DNA of 64,000 bases from Strongylocentrotus droebachiensis (lineage: Eukaryota; Echinodermata; Echinoidea; Camarodonta; Strongylocentrotidae): NCBI GenBank assembly GCA_035222895.1, contig JAVYIG010000067.1, forward strand, positions 248,001-312,000, read 5' to 3'. Of the stretch, positions 12,767-28,385 are shown in pieces; position 1 is the stretch's first letter; each line of letters begins with the position of its first letter. The position numbers and the translations under genes are program-made. Below the pieces are notes generated by a model. It saw only the letters and a program-made list of their open reading frames with translations. It searched no databases and was not told the DNA's origin.

Positions 12767-13286
12767 TACACAATTATTTCTGCCTTTGAGCAAGTCAAGT
12801 ACACAGTAATGAACATTAAAATTATCCCAATGCCAACGCTGTTGTCAAAATAGTCAATCTTTTCTACTTTTGTAAACACTGTGACAGGGGGAATATAATC
12901 AATATATTACTACTTATATCATAATTAATGTCATTATAAATTACATTGAAATGATATTCATAAAACCAGTTTATTCCCCTTGTTACACATAAAATCTGAT
13001 AAATTAAACACTTTGACTTTCTTTAAAAGAAAATCTATTTCTTTATAAATGTATATTCCGCTTAAAAATGCAAATTATGCGTGCTGGAAGCATTGTTACC
13101 ATGGTGCATTGAACCGTCACGTGATCAAATGCACTCAAACTGAACTGTGCACGGAAGAAGAAAGCAAAGTGCATGTTGCTATGACGACATTGCACAGCCA
13201 GAGCGTACCGACACTTTTTGCGTGCGTCCCCAGTTACTGGTGTTAAGGTCGGTGCTAAGTTTCGCCTCGGAATAACAAAAGACATA

Positions 13287-13291
13287 CCCCC

Positions 13292-13337
<46 letters not shown>

Positions 13338-13349
13338 CTCTCTCTCTCT
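13287..13349 (+). repeat. Poly-C followed by (CT)n
   Basis: A run of 15 or so C, then CTCTCT with one GTTT interruption. Confidence 0.93.
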
Positions 13350-14805
13350 ATTACACAATGCCTTTGACTTCTTCTTCTCCATTTTGTCAACACTTTGTGT
13401 ATTTTTGTATTGTTGCGAAGAGAATGTATTTACATTCAGAAAGTGTTTAGAGCTAGGACATTACTTGGTATGCCTATTATTTATACGTTCAGCACCCAAA
13501 GTTACAATATAGTGGGATTTTGTTTCTCTCTTCTAAATTCTTCTCGTGAAATGATTGTGACAAAATGTCCTATTCTTATACATTTATGTATCAGAACTGT
13601 AAGGATCAATCTGCAGAGTTATATTGATCACTAAAGTTCTGAGAAGGTATTATCAACTTTATTTATCAGGAATTTGTTACAATCGTTTCATGAAAAGAGG
13701 TAAGAAAACATTCCATGTAGGTCAAAGAGAATCTAGTTCATTCCAGCCTTGAGCATGCACGGATCACCGCAAAGTCTATATTTTCTATACAATTTGCGGT
13801 ATGCCTACAGATAGAATCCATTATTATTTTGAAGACATCTTCTCGTATTTCATGTTCTCCCGCTAGCTTCTTCTTCTCCTACTACTTCTACGTTATCTTT
13901 TCGTTCTTACTCTCCTCCTCATCCCCCTTTTCTTCTTCTCCTCCTCTTCCTCCTCCTCCTTCTTTGTCTTCTCCCTGTCTTACTCTTCTTTCTCTTTTTC
14001 TGTGGCTATTTTGCTCTTTGTTTCTTGCAATTTTGTTTTTCCTTTTGTTTGGGACTTCCCTTTTTTCTACATTTCTCATTCTCTGGAGTTCAGCATTCTA
14101 TCAACCCTTTACAGCTGTAACTTACTATACAAAATATAAAAAATCATTAGTGACATTACATAATGCACATCTCTACGTAAATATGACAATATTCTGTCAT
14201 TTCAGATATTCAAAAAGATTCCACTGGTTTAGCTTTGAATGTAAGCAAAGCGCTTCATTAAAAGCTTAGCTTTCAGTACAATTAAAGCGAGCGATCAATT
14301 TCAAACAATTGCTGATGTATTACGTAATAATTACTTTTGAATGACGCTCTTGGCCTACTTCCCTCTCCCGCGTTTGAATGACGAAATGCATGCACCAATA
14401 GGCACGAGGGGGTCAGAGGAGAGTAAATGAACCGTACGCTGCATTATGAGACTATAAATTCGTTTTCAACAATTTCGAGAAAAGGGGCGCAAAAATTAAG
14501 ATATATCACGAATTATAAGAAGAGTATTTCAGTCTACAACATGAAGTTGTGTGTTTGGCCTTGTAAATTTGGGTGAAAGTTGTGCAAAAATGGAGTCACG
14601 TTTTATGATGCTGGTACATAAGTTGGCCGTGCATGTAAAGTTCATAATACGATGGTATGTCACTCTGTGTAAGGTGTAAATGTAATGTATGAAATTTGCT
14701 GTGGCAGAAACCCAATCAATTTTCCAATTGGAAGTTATTACCACCAATCACGCAATTAAATAGGAGCTAGACTAAGTGTGAACACCACCTGGTGCTGTGC
14801 GCATC

Positions 14806-15105
14806 GTGAAAAGTGTCGACCTGAAGGCTTTGGGGTTAGGGTTCTGGGAGATTCAATATGGAAAAAAAAAATACAGATACACAATAACTATATTTGAAAG
14901 AAGCTTTCATTAAAAAAAGAAATCGTTACATATAAATCTGTGAAGAAAAGAAGATGATAGAGTTATTCATTTTCTTTACTACATGCTATGTCAACACGAT
15001 ATCTCGCCGGAACTCTATTCCTTTGTACATAATGTGTATATAGTATATCATATTTACAATCAAAAGAAATGCATATCACAAAGCCTTGAGGTCGACACTT
15101 TTCAC
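14806..15105. mobile_element. Candidate 300-bp element with 26-bp inverted ends
   Basis: GTGAAAAGTGTCGACCTGAA(GGCTTT) and its complement at 15080-15105, one mismatch. No clear target duplication and no coding frame inside. Confidence 0.65.
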
Positions 15106-15871
15106 CATGCATAATATCCGCATAATATACGACCGGGTCATGTTTTCTCATCAATTATTTCCCTGTAAACATAACCTAACCGCACACGCACGCCCATGCA
15201 GTATAATTATTTTTAATAAAACTGTTAGAGAAAAGGGTTTCCGCATTTTAGTTCATGATAAAAATAACAAAAGAAAAACAAATCATGGAAAGAAACGAGC
15301 AGATGAAATATGAAGGCCTACTCAGTTATAAATCTGTAAGTAACTCCTTGCTGTCTCTCACTACAGAACAACAAAATAGGTGCACTAGATGAAATGTCAC
15401 TCTTTGTTAATTTAGCCTGTAATTGATTACCATTACCTTTCATGTCCGCACTTTTCCTATTGTTCTTTTGTCTATTTATCATGTATTTCATCTTTTGCAC
15501 AAGCTGCGACTTGAGCATTTTGATTGCCAAGTGGATTTGGCGCCTTATAAATCTTATGAATTATTATTATTATCCAAAGTTGTGGACCGCGATGATAATA
15601 GTAATGCATAGCCTATGTTAGTCCCACCTATAGAGGTCGAGGTAGACGGATTGCTGATGCAGATGATTGTGCGGTTTTCGGCCTTGGGAAATTTCAAGGT
15701 TTACTTCAAATCATGAGATCTATTTATTATTCATAACATTCATAGCCTGTTTATGCAATACTTGTCCTCGCATTTCTTTCCATTTTGTGGGCTGAATTAT
15801 TGTTTACTATATTCTATAACGTGACATACTGTTGTTATTTGTTTGGTTTTTTTTCTTCTTCTGATGGATAC

Positions 15872-16066
15872 CTTTATAGCGGGACTATACTTGTAGCTAC
15901 TTGCACCCTCTTTATAGCAAACAATTCCTAAGCGGTATCCGTTGGTCCCCCATTGTTCCCTTTTTCATATGTTAATTGAGAGCTGATTTGATGAGATAAC
16001 AACCTGTCGGTGATCACGCAGGGAGATCTAATCCCTCCAGGCCAAGCTGGTGTAGATAGGCTTTAA
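15872..16066 (+). mobile_element. 196-bp TTAA-type MITE family, copy 1
   Basis: Diverged copy carrying TAGCTACTTGCACCCTCT, TTGGTCCCCCAT and TAATCCCTCCAGGCCAAGCT, ending GGCTTTAA. Same family and orientation as the copy at 46515-46710. Confidence 0.75.
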
Positions 16067-19000
16067 GAATACATTCATATATTTTGTAAGTTATTGGCCG
16101 AGGTCAAGAAATATTCAAAACGATAATTAAATGGATACATTTTTTTTCTACTAGTATTCATTTGAATAACAAGTCTTATCAAAACATGCAAAACGCAGTT
16201 TAGATTTTATTTCGGCAATCACTTTATTGTGTTAAGATTTGTACGGAAACATAGAGAATGAAAATTATTATTCTGATATATTATACTGTGCACAGGTTTG
16301 GTACAGGCAATCAAATAGAGTACGAAGGTCATCAAAATAATATGAGCGAAGGGGTAAAAAGTATTCACAATTTCTTTTCTCAGGGAAAATCAATACAAAA
16401 TAATGAAAAAGCAAACATAAACTGGTTCCGTTTCTCTTGAAATCGTTGATGTATGGTCAATGAACGACGTGACAGACCGAAGAGAGACAGAAAAGCACCA
16501 TTTTTCTTTTCTTTTCTATTCTTTTTGATTCCGGCCTCACTGCAGACATTTTGAAATATCGGCGTCACGTTGTTGGGTGTGGATAAAACTGATGTGAAAA
16601 TACGGTGTCGTCATTTCTTTTTGCTATTGATTGCCCCTGTAACTAGGCTTGCTTATTCAGCTCGCGTTGATTGATGGGAAATACTCTAGAAAAACAATTG
16701 GCAAGTTCTGCTCCGGTCACATACATTTCACAATTATTATTATGACCTCTCTTCCCCTCTATAGCTGTAAGTGATTTAGGTTCATACAAATTATTGGAAA
16801 TTGATCTTCACTTCAGTTCAGTTCATTGTATTACACTCTCAAAAAAAAAACATACATAGAATATATACACAACAGTATCATCAAAAGAAATCAATAAAGA
16901 GCAATTAGACAAACACAAATTATGATAATGAGGGGTCAACTAAAGGGTCTTCACCGAGTCGACCAAATGAAAAAGAGTACAGTTGAGATTCCAACTTCTA
17001 TTTTCCTTGTCAGTTACTGACTTAGAGTTTCTGTTATTGTCTGTTGCTATTCAATTTCAGCATTAACTATTGTTATTCTATTAAATGCTGAAAATAAATG
17101 TGCTAATTTCTGATGCATGAAGTAAATTGTGCTAACAGAATAGTGTTGCATCATGAATTTATTCAACACTTTCCTTTCAATGTCAGCATTTCTCACGAAC
17201 ATCCAGACATTATGAACACGATATTCTTTTAGTTCATGCTTTGGTACCTTATTTTAAATCGCCCTTCAGAAAGCAATTTGGCTGGATCATACTTATCGAA
17301 ATATTGTCGAGGTTTTGTGAGTAGGCCTATGTTGAGCCTTATTCTTAGTGCAAACGGGTCTTATCAGCTTCGGGGTTTTCAGTGATTATTTTCGATGGTA
17401 CTTCATATAAACCTTAACCTTTCTGAAGACGTCAAGCATCTTACATTCTAGAAAAAAGGTGGAGAGAAAGCGGTCTTAGATGTCGATTAATTTGGGCCAC
17501 ACGAAGCACAAAGGCAACATGAAAAGTGAAATAGGAAGACGATGTAACGACAGATGTTGCTGAGATAGGGATACAGACTGATTCAAAGCTACAGGTTGAT
17601 TTGTTTGGGGGAGCAATTTATCCAACCTACTTCTGTAATCAGTCGCGGATAAGAGAGGGAAGTTGGTAAAATGCCCCCCCCCCCTCGCCAACACCGGTAA
17701 AACCCAATTCCGTATTCAAAGACATATGAAGTATCTTTAGGATGTGGTGTGCCCCCACCCTCTGTTTGTGCGCTCCCCCATCAGCAATCTTAGGCGCCAA
17801 AAGGCACATAACAGTTAATATTCTAATCACTTGGGGAGGGAGATAAGGGAGGGGGCGGGGCGCTTATCAGAGAATTTCCGATTCCCTACCCCTCTCCCCC
17901 TTGCCACAGAACCTTGCGTCCACCTCGTTATCTCATCTGCACTTTATCTGTCCATTTCCCTGCGATTGGCAGACGCATTCGCCTTAAATTATTATTTGAG
18001 TAAGCAACTGACTGATGATACAAGCAGGGAACTGTAATTTTGAACGGTAGGTGTGAAAGAAAAGTGCGTAGGAGTCGATATACAATGACACCATGGACAA
18101 AACTTAATTAGTCTAACATTTTGCATTAGTTGTTTTCGTTTTCTTTTGTGCGTTTCCAAAACAACAGATACTCCATTAGATCAGTTTTTAAAGAGGACTA
18201 TTTTATTTCGAAAAGAAGAAAAGAAAACACAAATCTCATTACTATTGAATGAGGTTGCTAACAAAAAGCGATACATTATTTCTCTCAAAAGGTCTACTGC
18301 CCGGAACGGGGGCACCCCCAGAGACATGATACCCCTCCCCCTCCCCTCGGTATGATGAGGAATACACCGCCCCCTCCTATATCACTTTCCGGATACGCCC
18401 CTACTCCTAAATGATTGTTAAACCTTGTGCATACAATCATTAGCCTTCTCCGGAACAAGGAAATAGTATACCAAAGCATTGTATATGTACATGCTTACCG
18501 TACATAAGTGGCATAGTTTTTACAAAGCGAGGTCCCGTTCCCGTGCATGGAGATTCTTGGTAATTAAATAATGATCATGATGCGGCTTGATGGAGTCTAA
18601 TTAACGGCACTGGGATAGAAATATCAGCCCGTTACCTTGAACTCTGCCGTCTTACAAGACGCAGATTATATTCGGCTACAATAATGTATTTATGGGCTAT
18701 CGTTTGTTTACACTGCTTCCAATCACTGTACGACCGTTGAAGATCAAGGTTTATTGCCAGCGTGCACCGGCTTGCATTAGCATTAAAAAGGCATTTATTT
18801 TTTTCTCCGAGTGTGTAGCATGTATAATTGTTCGGAAGTGAATTCGGTTTGGGTTAATAACCGAATGAAGATATCATGTTTGAATAGAGATCTTCTAAAT
18901 GTAAAATTGTTTCAGCGCCATTTTTTTAAAACTACCGGTCTATTTTACCGGTACATTTTTCTACTGGTAATGCAACAACTATTATACTGCTGCTACTATA

Positions 19001-22000
19001 CGATGACGACCATACTTTTTATCTGCTAAAAACAATAAGTCTATACATCGGTAGCTATATAAATATTATATAGGTGATTATGATGATGAAGATGTTGATA
19101 TTTCAGGAAACTATCGTTTCATTCAGAGAGCACCATCATCACGATAATCACTGTCTTGTCAATTAATTCCAACGCTGTTGATAAACTAGACAATTTCGGC
19201 GTATCATAAAATGGCTATACAGATTAGACAACATCGCTATTTCCGTCCTTCACGGCGAACTTGGAAGGAAGTACTATTTCCTTGTTCCCTCTCCGGTTCT
19301 TTGTGAAGCCGACGCACGTAGAATGTCATCTCATAAATCAGTTATTCTTGGTGACAAGATTTATGTAAATAGTTTTCTTTCCAGCTAGCGCGTTATGTGA
19401 CTTCCATATGCTAGTGTGCTCGTGAACCCCTTCCAACCGAATCATACAGTTCAGTGGCAGATACAGGATTCTCGTGAAGGGGGAAAAGGGGAGGAGGCAG
19501 GGGAACAAGTTTGCATCTGACAAGAGAACATAATATTACATTTTCAGATGACTATTGATGTGGTAGGGGTGCACTGGTCACTTTTTTTCCCATGCTATTT
19601 TGTGATTCACAACTTCCAATTCACAACCCGATATTTCAAGGTTAATAATCTCTGAAACTGAGGTTGCACATGCGTTGTCATATAAGTGCAGAAGAGCCTC
19701 TCTTGCTTCCGGTGGAGCTCATAACCCTGCACGTAGATAGGCGATGTCACAACGATGTCCCTATTACTTGGTCATATGCTCAAAGATGCATGATAAATTC
19801 TTTCCTCAGTGTCTTCTTCTATTATCTCCACTCTCTTTACTCTTCCCGCGTTTCATCTCAGTCCGACTTGTCAAAATATTTTAAAAATAATTCCTTCTTT
19901 CTTACGATTATGACTTCAGAGTAAAGTCAGTGTACATCATGAGGATAGAACAGACACACTCTAACTATATACTCCAGTTGGGTGAGGATTCAGGATTCTA
20001 TTTTTTTTAAAGAAATAATGCCTTTTCTGAGAATCCTCTGACTAGGTAAAAAGGGCATTGTCATGTTCCTGTGGCTGTGGCCCCCTTTCAAATACCGTTC
20101 AGTGGCGGAACCAGGATGATTGAGCAGGGGTGGGGTTAAGAGTCTGAATCTTTTCTGACAAGAATTCTTTTCGTACTTGGTTTTTGAAATGAGAAACCAG
20201 TGGGCTCCCCCCCCCCAAAAAAAAAAAAAAAAAAAAAAAAATCTGCCGGTTTCTAGCATATACCCGGCATACGTAGCGTTTATACAATATTGTATAAGAA
20301 CAATTTGGGTAGAATAGTCCTTGTAGTTTAGTCTGAACATTTTGTTTTGTTCATGAGTATATTTTTTGGGGCAATATCATTTGTTTAGTATTTGTATGAA
20401 AAATACACACATTCGACAAAAGAGTTCTCTCTATATAGAGCACTATTAAACCTGAACCTTTAGGCTACCATGGAGAATACAGTTGAAACAGTCAGTGACT
20501 AATATACCTTATACTAGCAACATTATTAAATCAGGTGAAATAAGATTTAAAAAAGGTATGAAATTAGATGTTTTATGTTTCGGTTGTTTATTTATTTATT
20601 TTGTAATTTCATTTCCTTCTCATGAAATAATGATTGATACCATCTATGTTAATGACATTTTGTCATCCGTTGCTTATATACCACACATCCCTTATCCCCT
20701 ACCTCGACAATATATATTTTGCTTTCGAACGGAAGCATTCCAATCACCACTACTGGAATGGGCACTGTTTACTAAGCTGGACACACATAACATGCATAGG
20801 GGGCACTGGTCGACGCCCCTCAAAGACAAACTCGCCGCCATCTCTTACAAGATATCCCCAGTGAAAGTACGATATCGGGTAGCATTATCTTTAGTGCACC
20901 ACATGCACTGGTATTAAACACAGTGGCATATCGCATAAATTATCAGTTTATTGCACGGCTTCTTTCATTGTGCAGTATAAAAGACGTAGTGATACGAAGT
21001 GGTGATATATGGTAGATAGTTGGTGTATTTGGGATGAAGGCATAGCAGACGACAAACTTTCCTTATCTAAAATTCAGAACGCAAGCCAATATATTTGAAT
21101 ACCTGTCAAACTTTCCGTTTGAAATGGACTGAAATCTTCAACTGTATCCTTTAATCTGCTGGGGTATTTTGTTCTTTCTCTAACGTATTGTGTATCCAAG
21201 GCTCATATGATATTTTGAATGAAATGAAGATAGTCATGATAAAGGAAGGCAATGAACGGCATTCGCCACATAAATGTAGGTAGGATGTATCCAGAAATGA
21301 ACATTTATATTTTAAAAAATCACATCATCTGTCTACTTATCCAAGGATACAGAGCGATCTTACAAACAAAAAATCAGTCTGATTTTGTTTTGTTGATATA
21401 TTTCTTTATAAGCGACCTGAAATATGATTCTTAAAGATAGGAATTAGCAGTTATCAAAGATTCTTATTTTAGACCAAACAGCCTGCCTGGTTTAAATTCC
21501 GTTACACCTCAACACTCCTCCTTCATCATTTTGTACGTCATGAATATGAATGATAAAAAAAATCGGGGCTAAAATGAAAAACGCGAATAAATCAATAAAA
21601 TAGGAACGAAACTCAAGTGCAATTGAATAATGGGCAGGCCAAGATCTCTCGCACCAATGTTGAGGGTCCCGTCTCGTAGATTCCACTCGGTTAAGAATTT
21701 GCTTTGCTTTTTGTGTTTCTCGACGGCCATGACATTTCTTAATTTATCGATTACCCTTTTTTCCTCTCCACGTCACAATGATACTCCCATACCTGCCTGC
21801 CTGCCTACACAGTCATAACCGAGCCTCGTTCACAGATGTTATTGATTTTATATGATTTGTGGGATTGGAAAAATTCCCACATGTCGCCCATGTTGTGCTG
21901 ATTTTGTTTTCCTCGTGAAACATAACAATCAGTTTGATTGCTGTGTGAAAAGGACAATTTTGTTCTCATTTTATAAAGCAACCATATTTATTTTAATTTA

Positions 22001-22215
22001 ATTGGTAATTTACATCAAAATAATAATATTTCATAGGCCTACACATCAGTTCCCCAACTAGAAATATTTCATTTTTTTCTTATCTTCTATTTATGTTCAT
22101 TATTTTGCTGATAAGAGAAGAAGAAACAAAAAATGCCAATTTGGTACAGTCTTTATATATTTTATCGTGTCATCTATATATACTGTCTTTTCCCGGCAGT
22201 TACTGTCACGAAAAT

Positions 22216-22325
22216 AATGCTACCTCTTTATCTCTCTCACTTCTCCCCCTCTTTCCTCTCCCTCTCTCTTCCCGATTTCTCTGTCTCTCCCTTTCTCTCT
22301 CTTCCTTCTTCTCCTCCTTCCCAAC
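22216..22325 (+). repeat. (CT)n-rich tract
   Basis: CTCTCTC with CCTTTCTC variants; low complexity. Confidence 0.85.
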
Positions 22326-22652
22326 ATAAGAAGCAATCCACTCTATATATGGAAGTGAACCAGTTAAATAGAGACGTTGACTTACAAGCTCATACAAACC
22401 ATTTAATTACTTCTGTCAATGGATTTAAAGTATCCAATAATTAGGTGGTAGCGACTCGATCCATCTTTCTGGTGTTTACCAAACGGATTTTCTCGGCTGG
22501 ATAGCTCTGTCAGTATTAATGTGTCATATTATGCCACTTTAATACATACATCAGTCTCTAACTAGTATACCTCTCGTGTTTTACGGTCTTGTATTATTAC
22601 GTTCAAGAGCTAAAAATGGTAGAGGAGAAGACGGAAAGACAGGGGCAGATAA

Positions 22653-22709
<57 letters not shown>

Positions 22710-22760
22710 CAGACAGAGAGAGACAGAGAGAGGCAGACAGAGACAGAGAGACAGAGATAT
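22653..22760 (+). repeat. (GA)n / (GACA)n microsatellite
   Basis: Pure GA for about 50 nt, then GACAGAGA units. Confidence 0.93.
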
Positions 22761-25700
22761 GGAATGGAAACAGCATATTAAGGTGAAATGAGTCATGGCT
22801 TTGATCTCGTTTTGGCGTTTATCTATTTTACTAAAATTTCGTTAGTGGCCGTCAGCTATATCATTTCTGTAAATTATGAATTTGAAAAGAAAACTCGATC
22901 TTGAATGCATAGAATGATTAGGTAAAAAGAGCATCAGTTCAGAGTGTGGATGAGAACGTTTCTCTAATCGAAAGTGAAATCAATTATCATTACTAATATT
23001 ATTGTCCAACTATTCCTAATTTTGTGAAATTGGTAGTGAGATTCAATGATAACAATGGATCAATACAATATGTATCTAGTTTTCAAAATAGTGAGACAAT
23101 TGCGTTTACGTTGTAAAACAAAATATTATGTTTAATTCACAAATACAAATACCATTCTTTTATGTACATGCAATTCTTTACTTCTTATTCATGAATGAAA
23201 TTCGTATCTCGTTTCGTTGGTGGAAAATCGAAATGTGGATTCGAAGTGGCGGATGCTCAAGGCACCGTGTTTGATATGACATCTCTGTATTACGATATTA
23301 CGACGAGCTTATAACATTTAGTTATCCACTGCAGTGTTGTATACTTAACTTTGTAGAGTAGAGGTAGGCGGTGTTAGCGCCGCCGCGGTACAGTCCAATT
23401 CTCTAAGGTGACATTCTGATTATTTCAGGTGCGCAGTCAGCGTGACCTGGGTGTCAGTTTGTGCTTTCCGCCAGCTTAAAAGATTGTTCACATAGACACA
23501 GTTTATATATATACAGGTATATATATATACTTATCCACCACCCGTCTACATTTTCCATGGAGTAGGAATGTATGGCAGTGGGAGCGGATCCGGCCTTAAA
23601 GGTGAAGGTAACAACATTATTCATCCATGTGGAACCTATGTATTTGTGAATCATTTTGGAAATTCATGAAGTTGTAGTTTTCCAGGCTATGCATCAAATG
23701 AGACTAATATCCAAGCTATAAATTATATGTTTATATGATAATAATAATAGTAAAAATAGTATTAATATATATAAATATGTATATACATATACATGTATTT
23801 TCATTAAAGCTGAATAACAGTTATTGTTAGTGCCGATTATTGTTTATCTTTCTCTTTATTCACTGTGACCTCGAATACAGAAGAAACTTTAAAATGTTCA
23901 AATGATTTCTGAAATACAATTGTATTATGTTAACCCATATTCTTGTTAACGTGCGGTCTACACAAAAAACACCATCACTACCAACAATGTATATGTATTC
24001 GTCATTTTAACGTGACATGGAATGCTTAGTATTTCTATGAACTTGAGTTGGGTAGAATGTAAAGGTCGAAATGATATCAACAAACGCGTTTTGAATAGGC
24101 ACTGCATTATTTTGACTGTGGTGATATGTTGAAAATCAACATCATTATTTTGCTGTCAAAATAATGAGTCATCACGTCCTATCAATAAAATAAACGCACA
24201 ATAAAAGCTGGAACAATTATGATTGGTAGTGGTATAGTCGTCGAATAATTGAGGGCGCTAGTCTTATTAAGTGACCAGAGTCATCTATACCATCGAGATA
24301 TATTGTAAAGATCTTTACTCAGAGTTTGACCAACTTGGTTTCGCTTGGTCACAGCATGGCGTATATTATTTTTGTTTTGCGCTTGCTCTACAAGAAAGCA
24401 GTATTCTCCATTATACTGTACCAAACTCGATCCGGGTTGGCCAAACTCTCCTTATCAATGACTATATGGAAGGGACAATAGATTCCATAAAACAGAAACA
24501 GTTGCAACATGGATCTCCGCCTTTTTTTTTGGGGGGGGGGGGAGAGAAAATGAAGCTCAAATGTTTCTAATCAGAACCTGAGCTTCCCACACTAAACAAA
24601 AAAAATACTGCATAATATCGGAAACAAAATGGCGTTCAAACAGAGGCGCCATTTTTTTGCGTGGGAGGAACCGCTTTTCATCATATTGGTAATTCAAATC
24701 TTGAGGACGCGATAACTGCGTTTGGAGTATTATTATAACTGAATATAAACTAACTCTTGTTGAAAGAGGATCCAGTTTGGTGAAAGGTCGCATCAACACT
24801 CCAAGACAGCGTCCGGCCATAGCTCATTCAAACACGAGAAGGAGAACTCATTTAGACTCTACTCATCTTGTTTGGTTGGCATCTATAGAGATCTCTTTAT
24901 AATATGCTCTCTGACACTGTCCTTTAAACTGGCTTATGATATGACCTAGAAGCCTACGGATGAGTGTTTTCCAACTCCCAATGAATATTAAAGATAAGAT
25001 GAGTTCTGGTATAATGATAGAAAATAAATTCTCACAGAATCCAACAAAACTTACACTGAATGTTCAAGATTACTAATAAATGACAAGTGCCAACATATTT
25101 TGGTAGAAAATGTATAGGGGCTGAGTAATTAGCATAGACAGATAAGGAAATCAAGATAAGTAGGCCCGACGCCATGTGCTTAACACAGGTCACTATGTGC
25201 AAAATAATGATAGTTGTGTTTTTTATTGAAGTTGATTTCCAGCAAGTTTCTGTGAGATTGAATTTATATTGCAGGATAAACAATCCAAAATGAATTATGG
25301 CCATGTTCTCTCGACATACGATTCCCATACCAGAGCTCAAGATTAGGCATTATACAGAAAAAATATATATTCTTAGAGCTGTAAGATTGTAACTCCGGTT
25401 GTCCGTGGGTAGTTGTTGTGGACGGTAGTTCAGGGACGTGGGTAATTATGTTGTCTTGAGGAATTAATTTGATTTAGTACGACCGTAAAACGTTATCATT
25501 TTATTTAACATCATGGTAATATTTAACTGCCTCTGTAAAGCCGTGGATATACCATGATAAAACATAGCAATGCTCTTGGTATTAATCTGTAATAAAAGCA
25601 ACAAGAGATATTATTATTATTACGATTATGAAGTTATTGTTGTTGTTGTTAATTAATTTCAACTAAAAAGCATTTCAATTATATTTAGTTCCGATCACGT

Positions 25701-26104
25701 TTCTTCATTATCTTAAAATTCAAAAAATGGTGGATCTCTTAAAATGCTCATGTCTCATGACCTTTTTAATTTGTGGTGCAGTGTGCTTCGCAATATATTA
25801 CCTGGCACATCATCCCAGTACTAGAGGGCACCGACTAGACGTGTGTTAGGCGATATACCGTGTGAATATTCCGTGGGAAAATCTCGCTCTGAACCCAAAA
25901 TAATCAACAGTGTCGCGTGAAATTTCAAATCAATGCTGGTTATATAGTGGTGTCTTCATTTCGATATCAAAGTGACGAGGGGGTTGTGGTTGTGTTTTTT
26001 TTTCTCTTTTAATTTTTTCTTCTGCCGATCGTGGCTGCATGACGCGACGGAATCTGGGACGTCTTCTAATCAAGGTTCTGGTTTGCTTGGTTGCTCTAAA
26101 GGAG

Positions 26105-26382
26105 GTAGAGAGAGAGAGAGAGAGAGAGGTGTATATTGTGACGGATAGAAATAAAGAGAAGTGTGTGTAGAGAAAGCGAGAGAGAAAGAGAAATTTAGAG
26201 AGGAAGAGAAAGAAAAGAAAGAGGTAAAGAAAGGAAAAAAGAGAGGGATCAATAGAGATGGTAGAAAGACAGGGATAAACATTTAGACGAAGAGATAGAA
26301 AAAGAGGGAGGGAGAAGAGAGAGATATAGAGAGAGGGGGTAGAGTAGAGAGAGGGGGAGAGAGAGAGAGAGAGAGAGAGAGG

Positions 26383-26422
<40 letters not shown>

Positions 26423-26455
26423 CAGAGGGAGATAGAGAGAGAGAGACGGTGTTAG
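26105..26455 (+). repeat. Purine-rich (GA)n tract, about 350 nt
   Basis: Mostly GAGA with GGGGG interruptions; no coding sense on either strand. Confidence 0.9.
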
Positions 26456-26721
26456 TTGTATCACGGACCTTCATTGAGCTTCCACCCTCACTGATTACAT
26501 GGAATGCTTCACTTCACGTTCATGTACCATTCATTGCATTGCATATTATGTTATTCAAATGATTTAAGTACATTTAGAATGTCATTCGTAGTTGATTACA
26601 CATTATTTTATACAACGAAAAATGAAATGAGGGACTGAGACGTGCTTTCTCAGCAAACTAATCACAGATACTCGTTTAAATGTAACCAACTGAATTTTTA
26701 CACTGATTTAAAATAAAATGC

Positions 26722-26825
26722 GCGGTGTCACACAGAAAAATCCCTTAACAAATCCCTTGAAAAGTCCTTTCAAGGGAGAATTTTCTTGCTTCGTTAGAGG
26801 ATTTTTAATGGGATAATGACACCGC
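26722..26825. mobile_element. 104-bp foldback MITE
   Basis: GCGGTGTCA at the left, TGACACCGC at the right. Inside, CCCTTGAAAAG/CTTTCAAGGG and AAAAATCCC/GGATTTTTAATGGGA pair. Confidence 0.65.
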
Positions 26826-27917
26826 CTATTGAGACCTTACACTTCATTTGTTATATTGTAGGTTTAAATCTTGTTCCATTAACAAACTAAAAACACGAGA
26901 AACATAAATTACCCGGATGTTGACGTCATCTCTGCACTGTGAATGCTGGTGTAGAAACCCAGGATCAGATTACATAACTAATTACCATGGTAACATTTGG
27001 AAACAAATCGAAATAACAAATCTGGGAAAATTTCATGCATGGAAACTTGGAAGGATTTCTTTCATTGTCAGTGAGAGATCATTATTAGTCAATTCGGGTT
27101 AACAAGAAATTTATGGCTGTGTTTACACGAGCCCGTTCCTTCGTGGAACATACTCCACTTCGGTCTTTCATTTTCCCGCCGTTTACACAGCGGTCGTCTG
27201 CTCACGAAGCACTTGGAGTGGCTGCTCTTTCTGGCCGAATATTGTCTTTCCTCTTGAAAGTTCATCATCATAAAATAGGGAGAATGTAATTTCGACATCT
27301 CAATATAACAATAATATATGAATATTAGAAACAGGTCATCTCGCTGCTCGAATATGAGCCGACGACTGCCAAATAGCGATAATTTCAAAATCTCTCGGCT
27401 TCTGCACCCCCCCCCCCCCCATGCCCATAGCGTATACAGCTTTGTTTTATGTCAGGCTGAATCTGAATCTTTGAACAAAATAATGCAAGAGTTGGTATCA
27501 TAACATCGTTTAGAAATATGGCTTTCCGATTGAGGTTGTGTAACAGGAATCTACTGAAATAATACCGTGTTCAAGAAGCCTACAAGTTATCATTTTCACA
27601 GGTAAGACATTTCATTGTAATAACAATATCTCTTTAATTGAAATCACGCGACTGTGATTGTAGAGTATACTAGAACTTTAAATCCGAAGTGAATCGATTT
27701 GAAAGGTCACAACAAGCTGATAAGATAAAATACGCCATTGACATGATTGGTGGAAGGCCATGGTCATTGTGACGTCGACCAGGCAGGCGACTTGAAGCCA
27801 TGTATCAGTCCCTGGCGAGCTCGTCTCGATCGTATCTGATATATGCATTCACATTCCATAGCGCATGTCACCGACACTCACTCCCATAGCTCGATATGGA
27901 ATATGATGGCATGATGA

Positions 27918-27981
27918 TTTAAGAGGAGAGAGAGGGGGAGAGAGAGATGTGGGGGGGGGGGGGGGAGAGAGATGGGGAGGG

Positions 27982-28018
<37 letters not shown>

Positions 28019-28219
28019 GGTGAAAGGGAGAGAGACAGTGAGAGATGGGATGAGAGGGTGGGGGGGGGGGGCAGACATACAGACAGACAGTCAGAGATAC
28101 AGAGAAAGGATGGGAAAGGGAGAGAGACAGGGGGTAGCGGGGAGGAGAGGGAGAGACAATGAAAGACACAGAGAGACACAGAGAGAGACAGAGAGAGACA
28201 GAGAGAGACAGAGAGAGAC

Positions 28220-28251
<32 letters not shown>

Positions 28252-28385
28252 GGGGTAGCAGAATGGGGAATAAAACTAACAAGGGAGGGGGAGCAGAGCA
28301 TAATAAGAATACCAGAATCAGAAAGAAAGAGATAGATAGAAACAAGAGAAAAAGAGCGAGAGAGGGGAAAGAGACAGAGTACTTA
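27918..28385 (+). repeat. Purine-rich (GA)n / GACA tract, about 470 nt
   Basis: Mainly GAGA with GGGG runs and a block of repeated GACAGAGA. Long Ser/Leu and Arg/Glu frames on both strands come from it and are not genes. Confidence 0.93.
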